The notes under the pieces are model-generated. The model did not search any database and was not told where the DNA came from. It saw nothing but the letters and a program-made list of their open reading frames with translations. Shown here one piece after another: positions 15,844 to 23,968 of a stretch of 26,209 bases of DNA. Every line of letters begins with the position of its first letter. The first letter of the stretch is position 1. The stretch is from Firmicutes bacterium UBA5227. Its GTDB lineage: Bacteria; Bacillota; Clostridia; Tissierellales; Sedimentibacteraceae. The stretch is taken from positions 1-26,209 of the forward strand of contig DHUT01000011.1 in NCBI GenBank assembly GCA_002409285.1, written 5' to 3'. Both the position numbers and the translations under genes were made by a program.

Positions 15844-16359
15844 ATGGAAAAGGGTTATGTTCATGTTTATACGGGAAATGGCAAAGGTAAGACTACGGCA
15901 GCTCTGGGGCTGTCCATAAGAGCGGTTTGTGCCGGTAAAAAGGTTTTTTTCGGGCAGTTTGTCAAAGGCATGGAATACAGTGAACTGAAATGTGCTGAAT
16001 TCATAGGCAATTTGGACATTGAGAAGTTTGGCAGGAGATGTTTTATCTATGAAGAACCGTCAGAAGAAGATATAGAAGCCGCAAGGAAAGGTCTTGAAAA
16101 AATGGGGAGCATTCTTAAAACAGGTGATTATGACATGGTTGTGATGGATGAGCTGAATATAGCATTGTACTTCAAACTTTTTACTGTGGAAGAAGCTTTG
16201 GAGGCAATAAAAGGAAGAGCACCGGAAGTGGAGGTTGTTATAACCGGAAGGTATGCTCCAAAAGAAATAATTGATGTTGCGGATCTGGTAACGGAAATGA
16301 AAGATATTAAGCATTACTATTACAATGGAGTAGAGGCAAGGCAAGGCATTGAGTTCTGA
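15844..16359 (+). CDS. cobO: ATP:corrinoid (cob(I)alamin) adenosyltransferase
   Basis: A 171-residue CobO/CobA/BtuR-family enzyme that transfers the adenosyl group of ATP to Co(I) corrinoid, making the AdoCbl used by methylmalonyl-CoA mutase and sensed by the riboswitch. The nucleotide loop TGNGKGKTT is at residues 10-18, followed by FGQFVKGMEYSE, the MVVMDELNIAL strand and VVITGRYAPKEI. ATG 15844 has GGAGGTG 7 nt upstream; an ATG further upstream has no site. It faces away from the nitrogenase-like operon across about 120 nt. No cobalamin biosynthesis genes are nearby, so here it probably serves salvage of imported corrinoid. Confidence 0.92.
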   Translation: MEKGYVHVYTGNGKGKTTAALGLSIRAVCAGKKVFFGQFVKGMEYSELKCAEFIGNLDIEKFGRRCFIYEEPSEEDIEAARKGLEKMGSILKTGDYDMVVMDELNIALYFKLFTVEEALEAIKGRAPEVEVVITGRYAPKEIIDVADLVTEMKDIKHYYYNGVEARQGIEF

Positions 16360-16456
16360 CGGTTCTGACAAAATATTTTATTTTTCATCAGTTTCTGCTT
16401 GAAGAAACATGAAACTTATGCAATAATGGATTATATTAAATATGAGGAGGATGTTT

Positions 16457-17089
16457 ATGTTAATAAAGCCAATTATTTTACCTGCAAGTAAGCTCACGGT
16501 TTTGTCTCCGGAGGATACTGCACAAAAAGCAATACAGATAATTGAAGATAATGGTTTCTTGTCGCTGCCCGTAGTAGAAGGAAAGAAATTTGTTGGGTTA
16601 TTATCAAAACAATTTATTTATGATGAATTTTTCAAATCAGGAGAAACAGATTATAATAAATTTTTTCAGAAAACAGTTGCAGAATTTATAATTACTCCTC
16701 CTGAAGTGGTAAAAGACAGCACTCCTGTTGAAGAAGCTGCAGAAATGTTTTTTGAATCAAAAATAAGATTCCTGCCTGTGGTAGATAACAATAATGATTT
16801 TATTGGAATTTTGACGCAGAAGGCTCTTTTCGATATTATCACCAGGGTGTTTGGCTTGCATGATGCTAAGATTGTAATATTATCCAGTGATTTTACAGGT
16901 GTTATCGCAAAAATTTCTGAAATAATATATAAATTTGGAGCAAATATTACTAATATAGTACAGATGGATACCGGATTAATGGAAGTTAAAGAGATTTCCA
17001 TAAGAGTTGAATGCGATAATCTTGATAAGCTTGTGGAGAAACTCAAAAACAACGGAATCAAAGTCAGAGAAGTCATACCTGCAAAATAA
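16457..17089 (+). CDS. CBS-CBS-ACT domain protein (AcuB-like)
   Basis: A 210-residue soluble protein with two CBS domains (about 1-60 and 70-130, with SLPVVEGKKFVGLLS and FLPVVDNNNDFIGILT) and a C-terminal ACT domain (about 137-208, ILSSDFTGVIAKISEIIYKFG). CBS pairs bind adenosine nucleotides and ACT domains bind amino acids or similar ligands, so a sensor or allosteric role is likely, but the target is not identifiable. The start was set at ATG 16457, 6 nt after GGAGG; the upstream ATGs at 16442 and 16451 lie in or against that site. A weak promoter may lie at 16399-16427. It stands alone, ended by a strong terminator, and is annotated AcuB-like by domain order only. Confidence 0.75.
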   Translation: MLIKPIILPASKLTVLSPEDTAQKAIQIIEDNGFLSLPVVEGKKFVGLLSKQFIYDEFFKSGETDYNKFFQKTVAEFIITPPEVVKDSTPVEEAAEMFFESKIRFLPVVDNNNDFIGILTQKALFDIITRVFGLHDAKIVILSSDFTGVIAKISEIIYKFGANITNIVQMDTGLMEVKEISIRVECDNLDKLVEKLKNNGIKVREVIPAK

Positions 17090-17095
17090 AAACAT

Positions 17096-17132
17096 AAAAA
17101 AAGACATGGTGAAACCTCATCGTGTCTTTTTT
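17096..17132 (+). terminator. Rho-independent terminator after the CBS-ACT gene
   Basis: GACATGGTGA (17103-17112) pairs with TCATCGTGTC (17117-17126) around an AACC loop, with two G-T pairs. An A-run (17096-17102) extends the stem against the T-run (17127-17132). It begins 7 nt after the stop codon. Confidence 0.85.
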
Positions 17133-17163
17133 GGATATTTAAATTTTTAAAGGATTTTGCTAT

Positions 17164-17204
17164 ACAGTAATTTTAATTGGCAATAAAGTTACTGTCTTTT
17201 TTTT
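17164..17204 (+). terminator. second tandem terminator-like hairpin before spoIVA
   Basis: ACAGTAA (17164-17170) pairs with TTACTGT (17189-17195), partly extended by AT pairs inside, and is followed by C and eight T residues (17197-17204). It either backs up the terminator at 17096-17132 or acts as an attenuator in a spoIVA leader. Confidence 0.6.
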
Positions 17205-17302
17205 GCTGCATATTTTAATAATATTTTGGAATAAAGGCTGTGAACAAGGCATATAAATTAATTGTATACGAAAGTGCATATTTCGCAGGAGGAGGGATTA
17301 TT

Positions 17303-18781
17303 ATTACTAATTTAGATATATATGAGGATATAGCAAAAAGAACGAAGGGCGAAATATATTTGGGTGTTGTGGGTCCTGTTAGAACAGGAAAATCCACATT
17401 CATCAGAAAATTTTCTGAAAATGTAATGCTGCCAAATATAGAGGATGAATATATAAAGGAAAGAGCTAAGGATGAAATGCCACAAAGCGGTACAGGCAAA
17501 ACTGTTACAACGACAGAACCTAAATTCGTGCCTGGTGAAGCAGTAAAAGTTACATTCAAGGATAATGTCAATGCCAAGTTGAGATTAATAGACTGTGTGG
17601 GTTACATGATTCCCGGAGCAATAGGAAATATGGAGGGTGAGATTCCGAGGCTTGTGAGCACACCCTGGAATGAGGATCCCATACCCTTTGCAGAGGCCGC
17701 TGAAATAGGAACAAGGAAAGTTATCAAGGATCATTCCACAATAGGTGTTTTGGTTACCACAGACGGCAGTATAACAGATATTGGCAGAGACAACTACATT
17801 ATGGCAGAAGAAAGGGTTGTAAGAGAATTAAAAGAAATTAATAAGCCTTTTGTTATCATTTTAAATACTACGCACCCTCTCAACGAAAACACAACGGCTC
17901 TTGCTATGCAGCTTAAAGATAAATATGAAGCCCCCATCCAGGTACTGGATCTGATGAATTTACAAAATGATGACATAGACAATGTATTGGAAAATGTACT
18001 GTATGAATTTCCGATCAAGGAAATAAATGTGGATCTGCCAAAATGGTTTGACGGTCTTACATATGATTATTCATTGAAAAAAGATTTAATAAACACGCTG
18101 AGAAATGATTTTGAAGGCTACTACAAGCTGAGTGATTTCAACGCAGAAAATATTTTTTCAGAAGAAAATGCTTTTATCGAGGACTTTTATGTGAAGGATA
18201 TTGAGCTTGGCACAGGAAGCATCAATATGAAAATAGATTTAGATAATTCATATTATTATAAAGTAATAAGTGAGCTTTCCGGTGAAGAAATAACAGGTGA
18301 ACATCAGATATTGAAGCTGATAGGAGACTTGTCAAGGGCAAAGGATAATTACAGGAAGGTGGAAGCAGCAATTAATGATGCCAGGGCTAATGGCTACGGA
18401 TATGTAACTCCGGGAATTAATGACATGATTATTGATAAACCTGAGGTATTTAAGGAAGGAAGCAGGTATGGAATTAAAATTAAAGCTCAGGCTCCATCAC
18501 TGCATATATTTAATGCGGCGATTAATACCGAGGTAGCTCCCATAATAGGAAGCAAGTCACAAAGTGAAGATTTAATGAATCATATGGCTGAACAAATGAA
18601 GGATAATCCTCAGTGCATCTGGGATGCTGAAATATTCGGAAAGACCATGTATAGCTTAGTTGATGAACAGCTTGAATCAAAGATTACTGCAATGCCTGAA
18701 AATGCAAGAAAAAAACTTAAGAAAACAATTGAAAAGATTGTTAATGACGGTTCTGGAAGCATAATTTTCCTGATTATATAA
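17303..18781 (+). CDS. spoIVA: stage IV sporulation protein A, spore-coat ATPase
   Basis: A 492-residue coat morphogenetic ATPase that polymerises on the outer forespore membrane to form the base of the spore coat. The N-terminal TRAFAC-type ATPase domain has Walker A GPVRTGKST (24-32), followed by TVTTTEPKFVP and RLIDCVGYMIPGA; the C-terminal half (about 300-492) is the coat-assembly region. No ATG, GTG or TTG fits the family N-terminus. A very strong GGAGGAGGG (17288-17296) precedes three ATT codons, and starting at the third (17303) gives TNLDIYEDIAKRT, the length of Bacillus subtilis SpoIVA (492) and places the Walker lysine at residue 30, as in that protein. The only standard alternative, GTG 17240, would add 21 residues and has a poor site. 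Expression would be expected in the mother cell under sigma-E, but no convincing sigma-E boxes were found. Confidence 0.9.
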   Translation: MTNLDIYEDIAKRTKGEIYLGVVGPVRTGKSTFIRKFSENVMLPNIEDEYIKERAKDEMPQSGTGKTVTTTEPKFVPGEAVKVTFKDNVNAKLRLIDCVGYMIPGAIGNMEGEIPRLVSTPWNEDPIPFAEAAEIGTRKVIKDHSTIGVLVTTDGSITDIGRDNYIMAEERVVRELKEINKPFVIILNTTHPLNENTTALAMQLKDKYEAPIQVLDLMNLQNDDIDNVLENVLYEFPIKEINVDLPKWFDGLTYDYSLKKDLINTLRNDFEGYYKLSDFNAENIFSEENAFIEDFYVKDIELGTGSINMKIDLDNSYYYKVISELSGEEITGEHQILKLIGDLSRAKDNYRKVEAAINDARANGYGYVTPGINDMIIDKPEVFKEGSRYGIKIKAQAPSLHIFNAAINTEVAPIIGSKSQSEDLMNHMAEQMKDNPQCIWDAEIFGKTMYSLVDEQLESKITAMPENARKKLKKTIEKIVNDGSGSIIFLII

Positions 18782-18796
18782 ACTATAGTTTTATTT

Positions 18797-18880
18797 AAAG
18801 AGAACTTCGCTTTATTTATGCATAATGAAATTGAAGTACAGACGTGTATGAGGATAAAGCTCGAAGAGTCTCTTTTTTTT
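18797..18880 (+). terminator. long bulged terminator hairpin after spoIVA
   Basis: AAAGAGA (18797-18803), CTTCG and CTTTAT pair in turn with ATAAAG, CGAAG and TCTCTTT on the 3' side (18854-18874), with small bulges between. A run of T residues to 18880 follows. The loop of about 37 nt is unusually large for a terminator. Confidence 0.7.
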
Positions 18881-18963
18881 GTGTAAATTATAATAAATTG
18901 TCATAGATATTCTTAATTTTTTATAAATAGTTGTAATATTATTTGAAAATAAGCATATAAAGC

Positions 18964-18992
18964 TTGCAATATTAATGTGATTTATATATAAT
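18964..18992 (+). promoter_or_regulatory. sigma-A promoter of the HlyD-like/division operon
   Basis: TTGCAA (18964-18969), a 17-nt spacer and a perfect TATAAT (18987-18992) lie 55 nt before the start of the HlyD-like gene. The leader of about 47 nt holds no recognised riboswitch. It may drive the whole block to pyrR, since no terminator is seen within it. Confidence 0.7.
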
Positions 18993-19046
18993 ATGTTTCA
19001 TACCAGTAAGTCGTACTCTGGAGCAACTAAATTGGAGTTTGTTTAA

Positions 19047-20309
19047 ATGGCAAAAAGAAAAAATTTTGGTGTAAAAAACTTTTTCTTTTCACTTGCAGCA
19101 GTTTGTTTGAGCTTTTACATATTTCAAAATTTTAACGGCTCAGTTGAGACTATGATTGCAGAGAACGGAAATTTGGAAGATGTCATTAAAGCAGACGGCG
19201 TTGTTGTCAAGGATGAAGAAGTTTACAATGCAACAACAGATGGAAGTGTTACATATTATTATGAGGATGGAGCAAAGATTAAAGCAGGTCAGCTTGTGGC
19301 AGATTTAAATACAGATGCTGCAGCTTCCGATATTAGCAGGCAAATAGCTGAAATTCAGGCGGTCATAGATTTAAAGAAAATTTCTTCGGATACCCCTGTA
19401 CAAAATACTGCAGTGCAACAAGAAAACCTTGTTTCATTTGAAAGTGAAATACAGTCATGCATTTTAAATAATGAATTGGGCAGCATGTATAATATTGTGG
19501 GACAGGCAACGAATATAACCGACACCTTAACGTACAAGGGTGATTATGGACAGTATGATACAGCACAGCTTGAAGCCATGAAGGCAAATCTTATGACTGG
19601 AATTTCAACACATAAGGTGCCATATTATTCCGGAAAAGCAGGAATTATTTCATATAAATTAGACGGACTTGAAAATGAATATTTATTTGAGAATGTTCTT
19701 GATTTGACTCCCAGCGGCACCGCAAGGAAAGATTATTCTGTTTCTGATAAAAGTCAGTCTGCGGAAGTTTCTGCAAATGAGGGGATATATAAGATAATTA
19801 GAAATTTTGACTATTATATAGCCGCTACGGTTGACAATGATAAAGCAAAGCTGTTCGAAGAAAATAAATATATTAAAACAAGAGTACTGTCTGACGGTCA
19901 GCAGCATGAAGTATGGGGATACATAAAAAAAATTAATTACGGCAGTGAACAATCGGTTCTGATTTTATATTTTGATGATTATTTTTATAAAATATATGAT
20001 AAACGTTATGTAAATTTAGAGCTTATAACCGATATATATGAGGGACTTAAAATCAACGCTAAGTCACTGACTCAGCTTAACGGGTTAACAGGTGTATATG
20101 TTCAGGACGCAAGTAATATAATAAAGTTTTTCCCCGTTGAAATAATAGGTAAGGATGAAGAGTATGTTATCATAGATCCCGGTCAATATGTGGGAGACAA
20201 TGAAAGAAAAGTAATAAACATTGGCGACAAGGTGTACAGTACAGTGAAAATATTTGATAAAGTAATATTGGAACCGGAAAATGTATATGACGGTGAAATA
20301 GCAGATTAG
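19047..20309 (+). CDS. HlyD-like membrane-anchored adaptor protein
   Basis: A 420-residue protein with a single N-terminal membrane anchor (about 11-29, FFFSLAAVCLSFYIFQNF) and an extracellular part. Residues about 35-90 have the lipoyl/barrel-sandwich look of membrane fusion proteins (GNLEDVIKADGVVVKDEE, DGAKIKAGQLVADLN), and a second half of the barrel is near 200-270. No transporter gene sits next to it, and no helical hairpin typical of true HlyD is seen. It is the first gene before yggS and the sepF block, where Clostridia commonly carry such a protein, so a role near division or the envelope is possible but unproven. The ATG has TTGGAG about 9 nt upstream, and its TAG stop lies in the AGGAGG of the next gene. 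Confidence 0.7.
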   Translation: MAKRKNFGVKNFFFSLAAVCLSFYIFQNFNGSVETMIAENGNLEDVIKADGVVVKDEEVYNATTDGSVTYYYEDGAKIKAGQLVADLNTDAAASDISRQIAEIQAVIDLKKISSDTPVQNTAVQQENLVSFESEIQSCILNNELGSMYNIVGQATNITDTLTYKGDYGQYDTAQLEAMKANLMTGISTHKVPYYSGKAGIISYKLDGLENEYLFENVLDLTPSGTARKDYSVSDKSQSAEVSANEGIYKIIRNFDYYIAATVDNDKAKLFEENKYIKTRVLSDGQQHEVWGYIKKINYGSEQSVLILYFDDYFYKIYDKRYVNLELITDIYEGLKINAKSLTQLNGLTGVYVQDASNIIKFFPVEIIGKDEEYVIIDPGQYVGDNERKVINIGDKVYSTVKIFDKVILEPENVYDGEIAD

Positions 20310-20318
20310 GAGGTTGTT

Positions 20319-21023
20319 GTGAATATTAAGGAAAATATTGACAGCGTTTTGGAAAAGGTGTCTGCAGCAGCCCTCAGGTCAGGCAGAAATCCTGAGGACA
20401 TAACAGTAATAGCTGTTTCCAAGACAGTTGATGCAGACCGCGCAAGAGAGGCGGTAGAATGCGGATTAATTAACCTTGGTGAGAACAGGGTGCAGGAACT
20501 GATAAGCAAGTATGAGCAGCTTTCGGATATGGATGTGAAGTGGCATCTGATAGGGCACCTGCAAAAAAACAAGGTGAAATACATAATTGATAAGGTTGAG
20601 ATAATTCACTCCGTGGAAGACCTGGAGCTGGCAAATGAAATAAATAAAAGAGCTTTGCAGCATAACATAACAGCAAATGTACTGATAGAACTGAATATTG
20701 GCGAAGAGGAAAGTAAATTCGGAATAAATGAAGAAAGCGTTTATGAGTTTGTAAGTTCTATGGAGCAATTTGAAAACATAAAGGTGTCAGGACTTATGAC
20801 TGTAGCACCTTACAGCGAGAATCCGGAGGATATACGATGGGTTTTCAGGAAAATGAAAGAAATATTTGACAAGATTTCAGGCATGAAGCTTAAAAATACT
20901 GAAATGAAGTTCCTGTCAATGGGAATGACTAATGACTATGAAATTGCTATTGAAGAAGGTGCCAATATAGTAAGAATAGGAACAGCTATATTTGGTGAAA
21001 GAAAATACAAGGAGGCAAAATGA
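20319..21023 (+). CDS. yggS: YggS/PLPBP pyridoxal-phosphate homeostasis protein
   Basis: A 234-residue single-domain PLP-binding protein of the alanine-racemase barrel fold that buffers PLP and affects amino-acid homeostasis; it has no known racemase activity. Lys35 in ITVIAVSKT is the PLP Schiff-base residue; WHLIGHLQKNK, FSMGMTNDYEIAI-type motif (LSMGMTNDYEIAIEEGA) and VRIGTAIFGER bind the phosphate. The start is GTG 20319, 5 nt after AGGAGG. It overlaps the start of sepF by 4 nt (ATGA). This position directly before sepF is typical of Firmicutes. Confidence 0.93.
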   Translation: MNIKENIDSVLEKVSAAALRSGRNPEDITVIAVSKTVDADRAREAVECGLINLGENRVQELISKYEQLSDMDVKWHLIGHLQKNKVKYIIDKVEIIHSVEDLELANEINKRALQHNITANVLIELNIGEEESKFGINEESVYEFVSSMEQFENIKVSGLMTVAPYSENPEDIRWVFRKMKEIFDKISGMKLKNTEMKFLSMGMTNDYEIAIEEGANIVRIGTAIFGERKYKEAK

Positions 21024-21463
21024 TGGGAGTAATGGAAAAGGTTAAAGACTTTATAGGTATCACAGATTTGGAAGATGAAGAATACGATGAGGAGGAAATT
21101 GTTGCTGAAAATAATTATGAAAGCGGCAGACCGGAAAGAATGGAAACCTATACCAGGAAAAACAATGTAATTAAGGTTCATTCTAACACTGATATGAAAG
21201 TCTTTATATGTGAGCCGAACAAATACGAGGATTGCACAAAAGCTGTGGATGAAATGAAAAACAGGAAAGTTGTTGTTCTCAATATTGAAGGAATGGAGTT
21301 GGAAGACCAGAAACAGGTATTTGAATTCATAAAAGGTGCCGTTTATGCCCTTGAAGCAAGTATACAGAAAATATCCAACGGTATTTTTGTATTGGCCCCC
21401 AGCAATGTTCAAATTGATGGAAGGCTGAGCGACAGGTACGAAAGGAATTATTACTACAAGTAA
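21020..21463 (+). CDS. sepF: cell division protein SepF
   Basis: A 147-residue protein that bundles FtsZ filaments and anchors them to the membrane. An amphipathic N-terminal helix (MEKVKDFIGI) is the membrane anchor. An acidic linker (about 20-50) follows, then the SepF core (about 62-140) with FICEPNKYEDC, VVVLNIEGMELEDQKQVFEF and GAVYALEASIQKISNGIFVLAP. ATG 21020 overlaps the yggS stop, with GGAGG 4 nt before it; the ATG at 21023 would fit the spacing slightly better and differs by one residue. ylmG follows after 9 nt. Confidence 0.95.
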   Translation: MMGVMEKVKDFIGITDLEDEEYDEEEIVAENNYESGRPERMETYTRKNNVIKVHSNTDMKVFICEPNKYEDCTKAVDEMKNRKVVVLNIEGMELEDQKQVFEFIKGAVYALEASIQKISNGIFVLAPSNVQIDGRLSDRYERNYYYK

Positions 21464-21472
21464 GGTGTATTT

Positions 21473-21733
21473 ATGCATACAATTATATTAGCCCTTAGTC
21501 TACTATTAAGAATCATTGATTCATTAATACTAATAAGAGTGTTATTATCATTTTTCCCAACCCTACAAACATCGAAAATTTCCTACTTTATCTACCAAAT
21601 GACCGAGCCTGTTTTGGCACCCTGCAGGGCAATTTTAGATAAACTGGGATTAGGCATGGGAATGTTTGATTTTTCTCCCGTCCTGGCATTTTTGCTATTA
21701 AGCTTACTACAAAATTTACTTTTTGCCTTTTAA
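21473..21733 (+). CDS. ylmG: YggT/YlmG family membrane protein
   Basis: An 86-residue protein with two hydrophobic segments (about 3-25 and 60-84) and the family centre SFFPTLQTSKISYFIYQMTEPVLAP-type region between them (the PVLAPCRAIL turn near 46-55). YggT/YlmG proteins sit next to sepF in Firmicutes and are thought to help division and nucleoid organisation. The ATG follows the sepF stop by 9 nt with a weak AAGGTG site. It ends 10 nt before ylmH starts. Confidence 0.88.
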   Translation: MHTIILALSLLLRIIDSLILIRVLLSFFPTLQTSKISYFIYQMTEPVLAPCRAILDKLGLGMGMFDFSPVLAFLLLSLLQNLLFAF

Positions 21734-21743
21734 GGGGAAGAAC

Positions 21744-22529
21744 ATGAAAGATTTTGAAAAGTATTATGATTTTATAAAAGACGATGAAACAAAAAATTCA
21801 GTGAAAAAAATTGCTGATAAGTCTTTGTACGTTAATAAGAATTTTACCTCTGCAGTGACCGAGTTTACAAACCCATATGTTGCAGAGCTGAGTTTACCTA
21901 TAATTAATAATTATGATATTAATTTTAAACTTTTCCCCTCATTTGAACATAGTGAGAGGAAAGTTTTCATTTTATACCCTGATTATCTAAAAACTATAGA
22001 TATAAATGAATTTATAACAGGGCTTCGCATTTATAACCGCTCAAAATTTAAGATGCTGAAACACGGCGATTATCTTGGCTCCTTAATGTCCCTTGGAATT
22101 GACAGGAATAAAACAGGAGATATTTATGTATATGAGGATTATGCCGATATTGTTGTGCACAGTGATATTTCAGACTATATATTGTACAATTTAGATAAAA
22201 TAGGGCATAATAAAATAGAAACAGAAAAAATTAAAGTTGATGAGCTAAACTTCAAGGAACAGGAACATGTTGTCCTGAACATAACAACCTCATCAATGAG
22301 AATAGACAACATTGTAAAGCATATTACCTGCAAATCCAGAGAGGTTTCTTCAAATATGATAAAAACAGGAAATGTGAAGGTTAACTGGCAGGTAGAAGAA
22401 AGAACTGCTGTAGAAATAAAGGAAAAAGACATGATTTCAATAAGCAGGTACGGACGTTATAAAATTTCCGGAATATCAGGAATTACAAAGAGCGGGAAGT
22501 ACAAGGTTGAAATCAGGCACTACATTTAG
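21744..22529 (+). CDS. ylmH: YlmH, S4-domain RNA-binding protein
   Basis: A 261-residue protein with an N-terminal YlmH-specific region (about 1-170, KLFPSFEHSERKVFILYP) and a C-terminal S4 RNA-binding domain (about 180-250, SSMRIDNIVKHITCKSR, GNVKVNWQVEERTAVEIKEKD). YlmH binds stalled large ribosomal subunits in B. subtilis and helps rescue them. ATG 21744 has GGGGAAG 5 nt upstream; an earlier ATG at 21723 would overlap ylmG. lspA follows directly. The divIVA gene, common at this place in Firmicutes, is missing between ylmH and lspA. Confidence 0.9.
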   Translation: MKDFEKYYDFIKDDETKNSVKKIADKSLYVNKNFTSAVTEFTNPYVAELSLPIINNYDINFKLFPSFEHSERKVFILYPDYLKTIDINEFITGLRIYNRSKFKMLKHGDYLGSLMSLGIDRNKTGDIYVYEDYADIVVHSDISDYILYNLDKIGHNKIETEKIKVDELNFKEQEHVVLNITTSSMRIDNIVKHITCKSREVSSNMIKTGNVKVNWQVEERTAVEIKEKDMISISRYGRYKISGISGITKSGKYKVEIRHYI

Positions 22530-22541
22530 TGAGAGGTTTAT

Positions 22542-23018
22542 ATGAATACATTAATAGGAATAGTCTTTGCAGGTTCCATAATATTGGATCAATTAACAAA
22601 ACTGTGGGCATCCTCAGCGCTGAAAGACGGGGGCTCAATAAAAATAATCGGAGATTTTTTAAGATTCACATACGCAGAGAACAGGGGTGCAGCATTCAGC
22701 ATACTGCAGGATCAGAGAATATTTTTTATAATAACCACTGTAGTTATGCTCATAATACTGGCTTACATTTATTTTAATACAAAAAACATTACAAATTTAT
22801 CAAAGCTTGCAATAGCTATGATTGCAGGAGGAGCCATAGGTAATTTCATAGATAGGGTTCGTTTAAGCTATGTGGTTGATTTTATCGACGTAAGGTTTGG
22901 AAATCTTTATAATTTCCCAATATTCAATATTGCGGACAGCTTTGTTGTATGTGGAACCATATTGATGATTTTTTTAATTCTTTTTAACAAGTTTGAGAAG
23001 AGTGAAGCTAATGGATAA
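22542..23018 (+). CDS. lspA: lipoprotein signal peptidase II
   Basis: A 158-residue integral membrane aspartyl protease that cleaves the signal peptides of prolipoproteins after lipidation. Four hydrophobic helices are visible. Motifs: ILDQLTKLW (14-22), ENRGAAFSIL (46-55), GGAIGNFIDRVR (96-107), and the catalytic aspartates in VVDFIDV (Asp113) and FNIADSF (Asp132). Length and motif order are normal. The ATG has GAGAGG about 6 nt upstream. Its stop overlaps the rluD start (ATGGATAA), so the two are coupled. Confidence 0.95.
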   Translation: MNTLIGIVFAGSIILDQLTKLWASSALKDGGSIKIIGDFLRFTYAENRGAAFSILQDQRIFFIITTVVMLIILAYIYFNTKNITNLSKLAIAMIAGGAIGNFIDRVRLSYVVDFIDVRFGNLYNFPIFNIADSFVVCGTILMIFLILFNKFEKSEANG

Positions 23019-23967
23019 TGAATTTTCATTAGAGAGTGAAGATTTTGAATATGAAGATGATGAAGAATTAATCGTTATTTCCCACCGGGAAAATGAAAGG
23101 ATAGATGTATATTTATCGCAAGCTTTAGAGAATATGTCACGAAGTGCAGTGCAAAAGCTTATTGCTGGAGGAAGTGTAACGGTTAACGGTAAGACTGTTA
23201 AGTCAAATTACAAAATAAAGTTGAATGATTCAATAGGAATAATACTGCCTGAACCGGAAATGCCGGATATTGTACCTGAGGATATTCCTATTGATATAGT
23301 TTATGAGGACGATGATTTAGCAGTGATAAATAAGGCTCAGGGAATGGTGGTTCATCCATCAGCAGGTCATTATTCAGGTACCCTGGTAAACGGTTTAATG
23401 TATCATTTGAAGAACCTGTCCTCCATAAACGGAGTAATGCGGCCGGGTATAGTTCATCGTCTTGATAAGAACACATCAGGTCTTATGCTTGTAGCAAAAA
23501 ATGATAAAGCTCATAATTATCTGGCAAAATGCCTGAAAGAGCATTCCATAGACAGAATTTACTACGCATTGGTTGAAGGGAATATTAAAACGGATTCCGG
23601 AGTGATAGACGCCCCTTTAGGCAGAAGTGAAAAAGACAGAAAAAAACGTGCGGTAACATACAGGAACAGTAAAAATGCCGTGACTAATTATTGGGTTCTT
23701 GAAAGATTCGGAAAATATACATTAATTAAATTAAAGCTTGAAACAGGAAGAACCCATCAGATAAGAGTACATATGAAGCACATTGGTCATCCGGTTGTGG
23801 GGGATGATATCTATGGCAGCAAAACAAATAAATTTGGATTAAAGGGTCAGCTCCTCCATTCGAAATTATTGGGATTTATTCATCCGACCACGGGAGAATA
23901 CATGGAATTTGAAAGTGAGCTGCCGGATTACTTTCAAAGGGTATTAAAGATAATTGGAGGTCAATAA
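23011..23967 (+). CDS. rluD: RluD-family 23S rRNA pseudouridine synthase
   Basis: A 318-residue enzyme that isomerises uridines in 23S rRNA. The N-terminal S4 domain (about 29-78, ERIDVYLSQALENMSRSAVQ) binds RNA. The catalytic core has RPGIVHRLDKNTSGLML with Asp152, AKNDKAHNYL, and TGRTHQIRVHMKHIGHPVVG. A short acidic N-terminal tail (about 1-20) precedes S4. ATG 23011 overlaps the lspA stop; TTG 22993 and GTG 23002 upstream are in frame but less likely. Paralogue assignment (RluD, RluC or RluA type) rests on the S4 domain and lspA linkage. Confidence 0.92.
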   Translation: MDNEFSLESEDFEYEDDEELIVISHRENERIDVYLSQALENMSRSAVQKLIAGGSVTVNGKTVKSNYKIKLNDSIGIILPEPEMPDIVPEDIPIDIVYEDDDLAVINKAQGMVVHPSAGHYSGTLVNGLMYHLKNLSSINGVMRPGIVHRLDKNTSGLMLVAKNDKAHNYLAKCLKEHSIDRIYYALVEGNIKTDSGVIDAPLGRSEKDRKKRAVTYRNSKNAVTNYWVLERFGKYTLIKLKLETGRTHQIRVHMKHIGHPVVGDDIYGSKTNKFGLKGQLLHSKLLGFIHPTTGEYMEFESELPDYFQRVLKIIGGQ

Positions 23968-23968
23968 T

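Noticed and set aside
16351..16408. Direct repeat of GTTCTGAC and a 6-bp hairpin (GTTTCT/AGAAAC) after cobO
   Set aside because: Too short, and there is no T-run after the hairpin; not a convincing terminator or site.
17205..17302. A sigma-E promoter for spoIVA
   Set aside because: GCATATTTT and CATATAAA elements occur but their spacing (over 20 nt) does not fit sigma-E, so no promoter is called.
22529..22777. Small frame overlapping the start of lspA
   Set aside because: It is an out-of-frame reading of lspA, which has full motifs and length.
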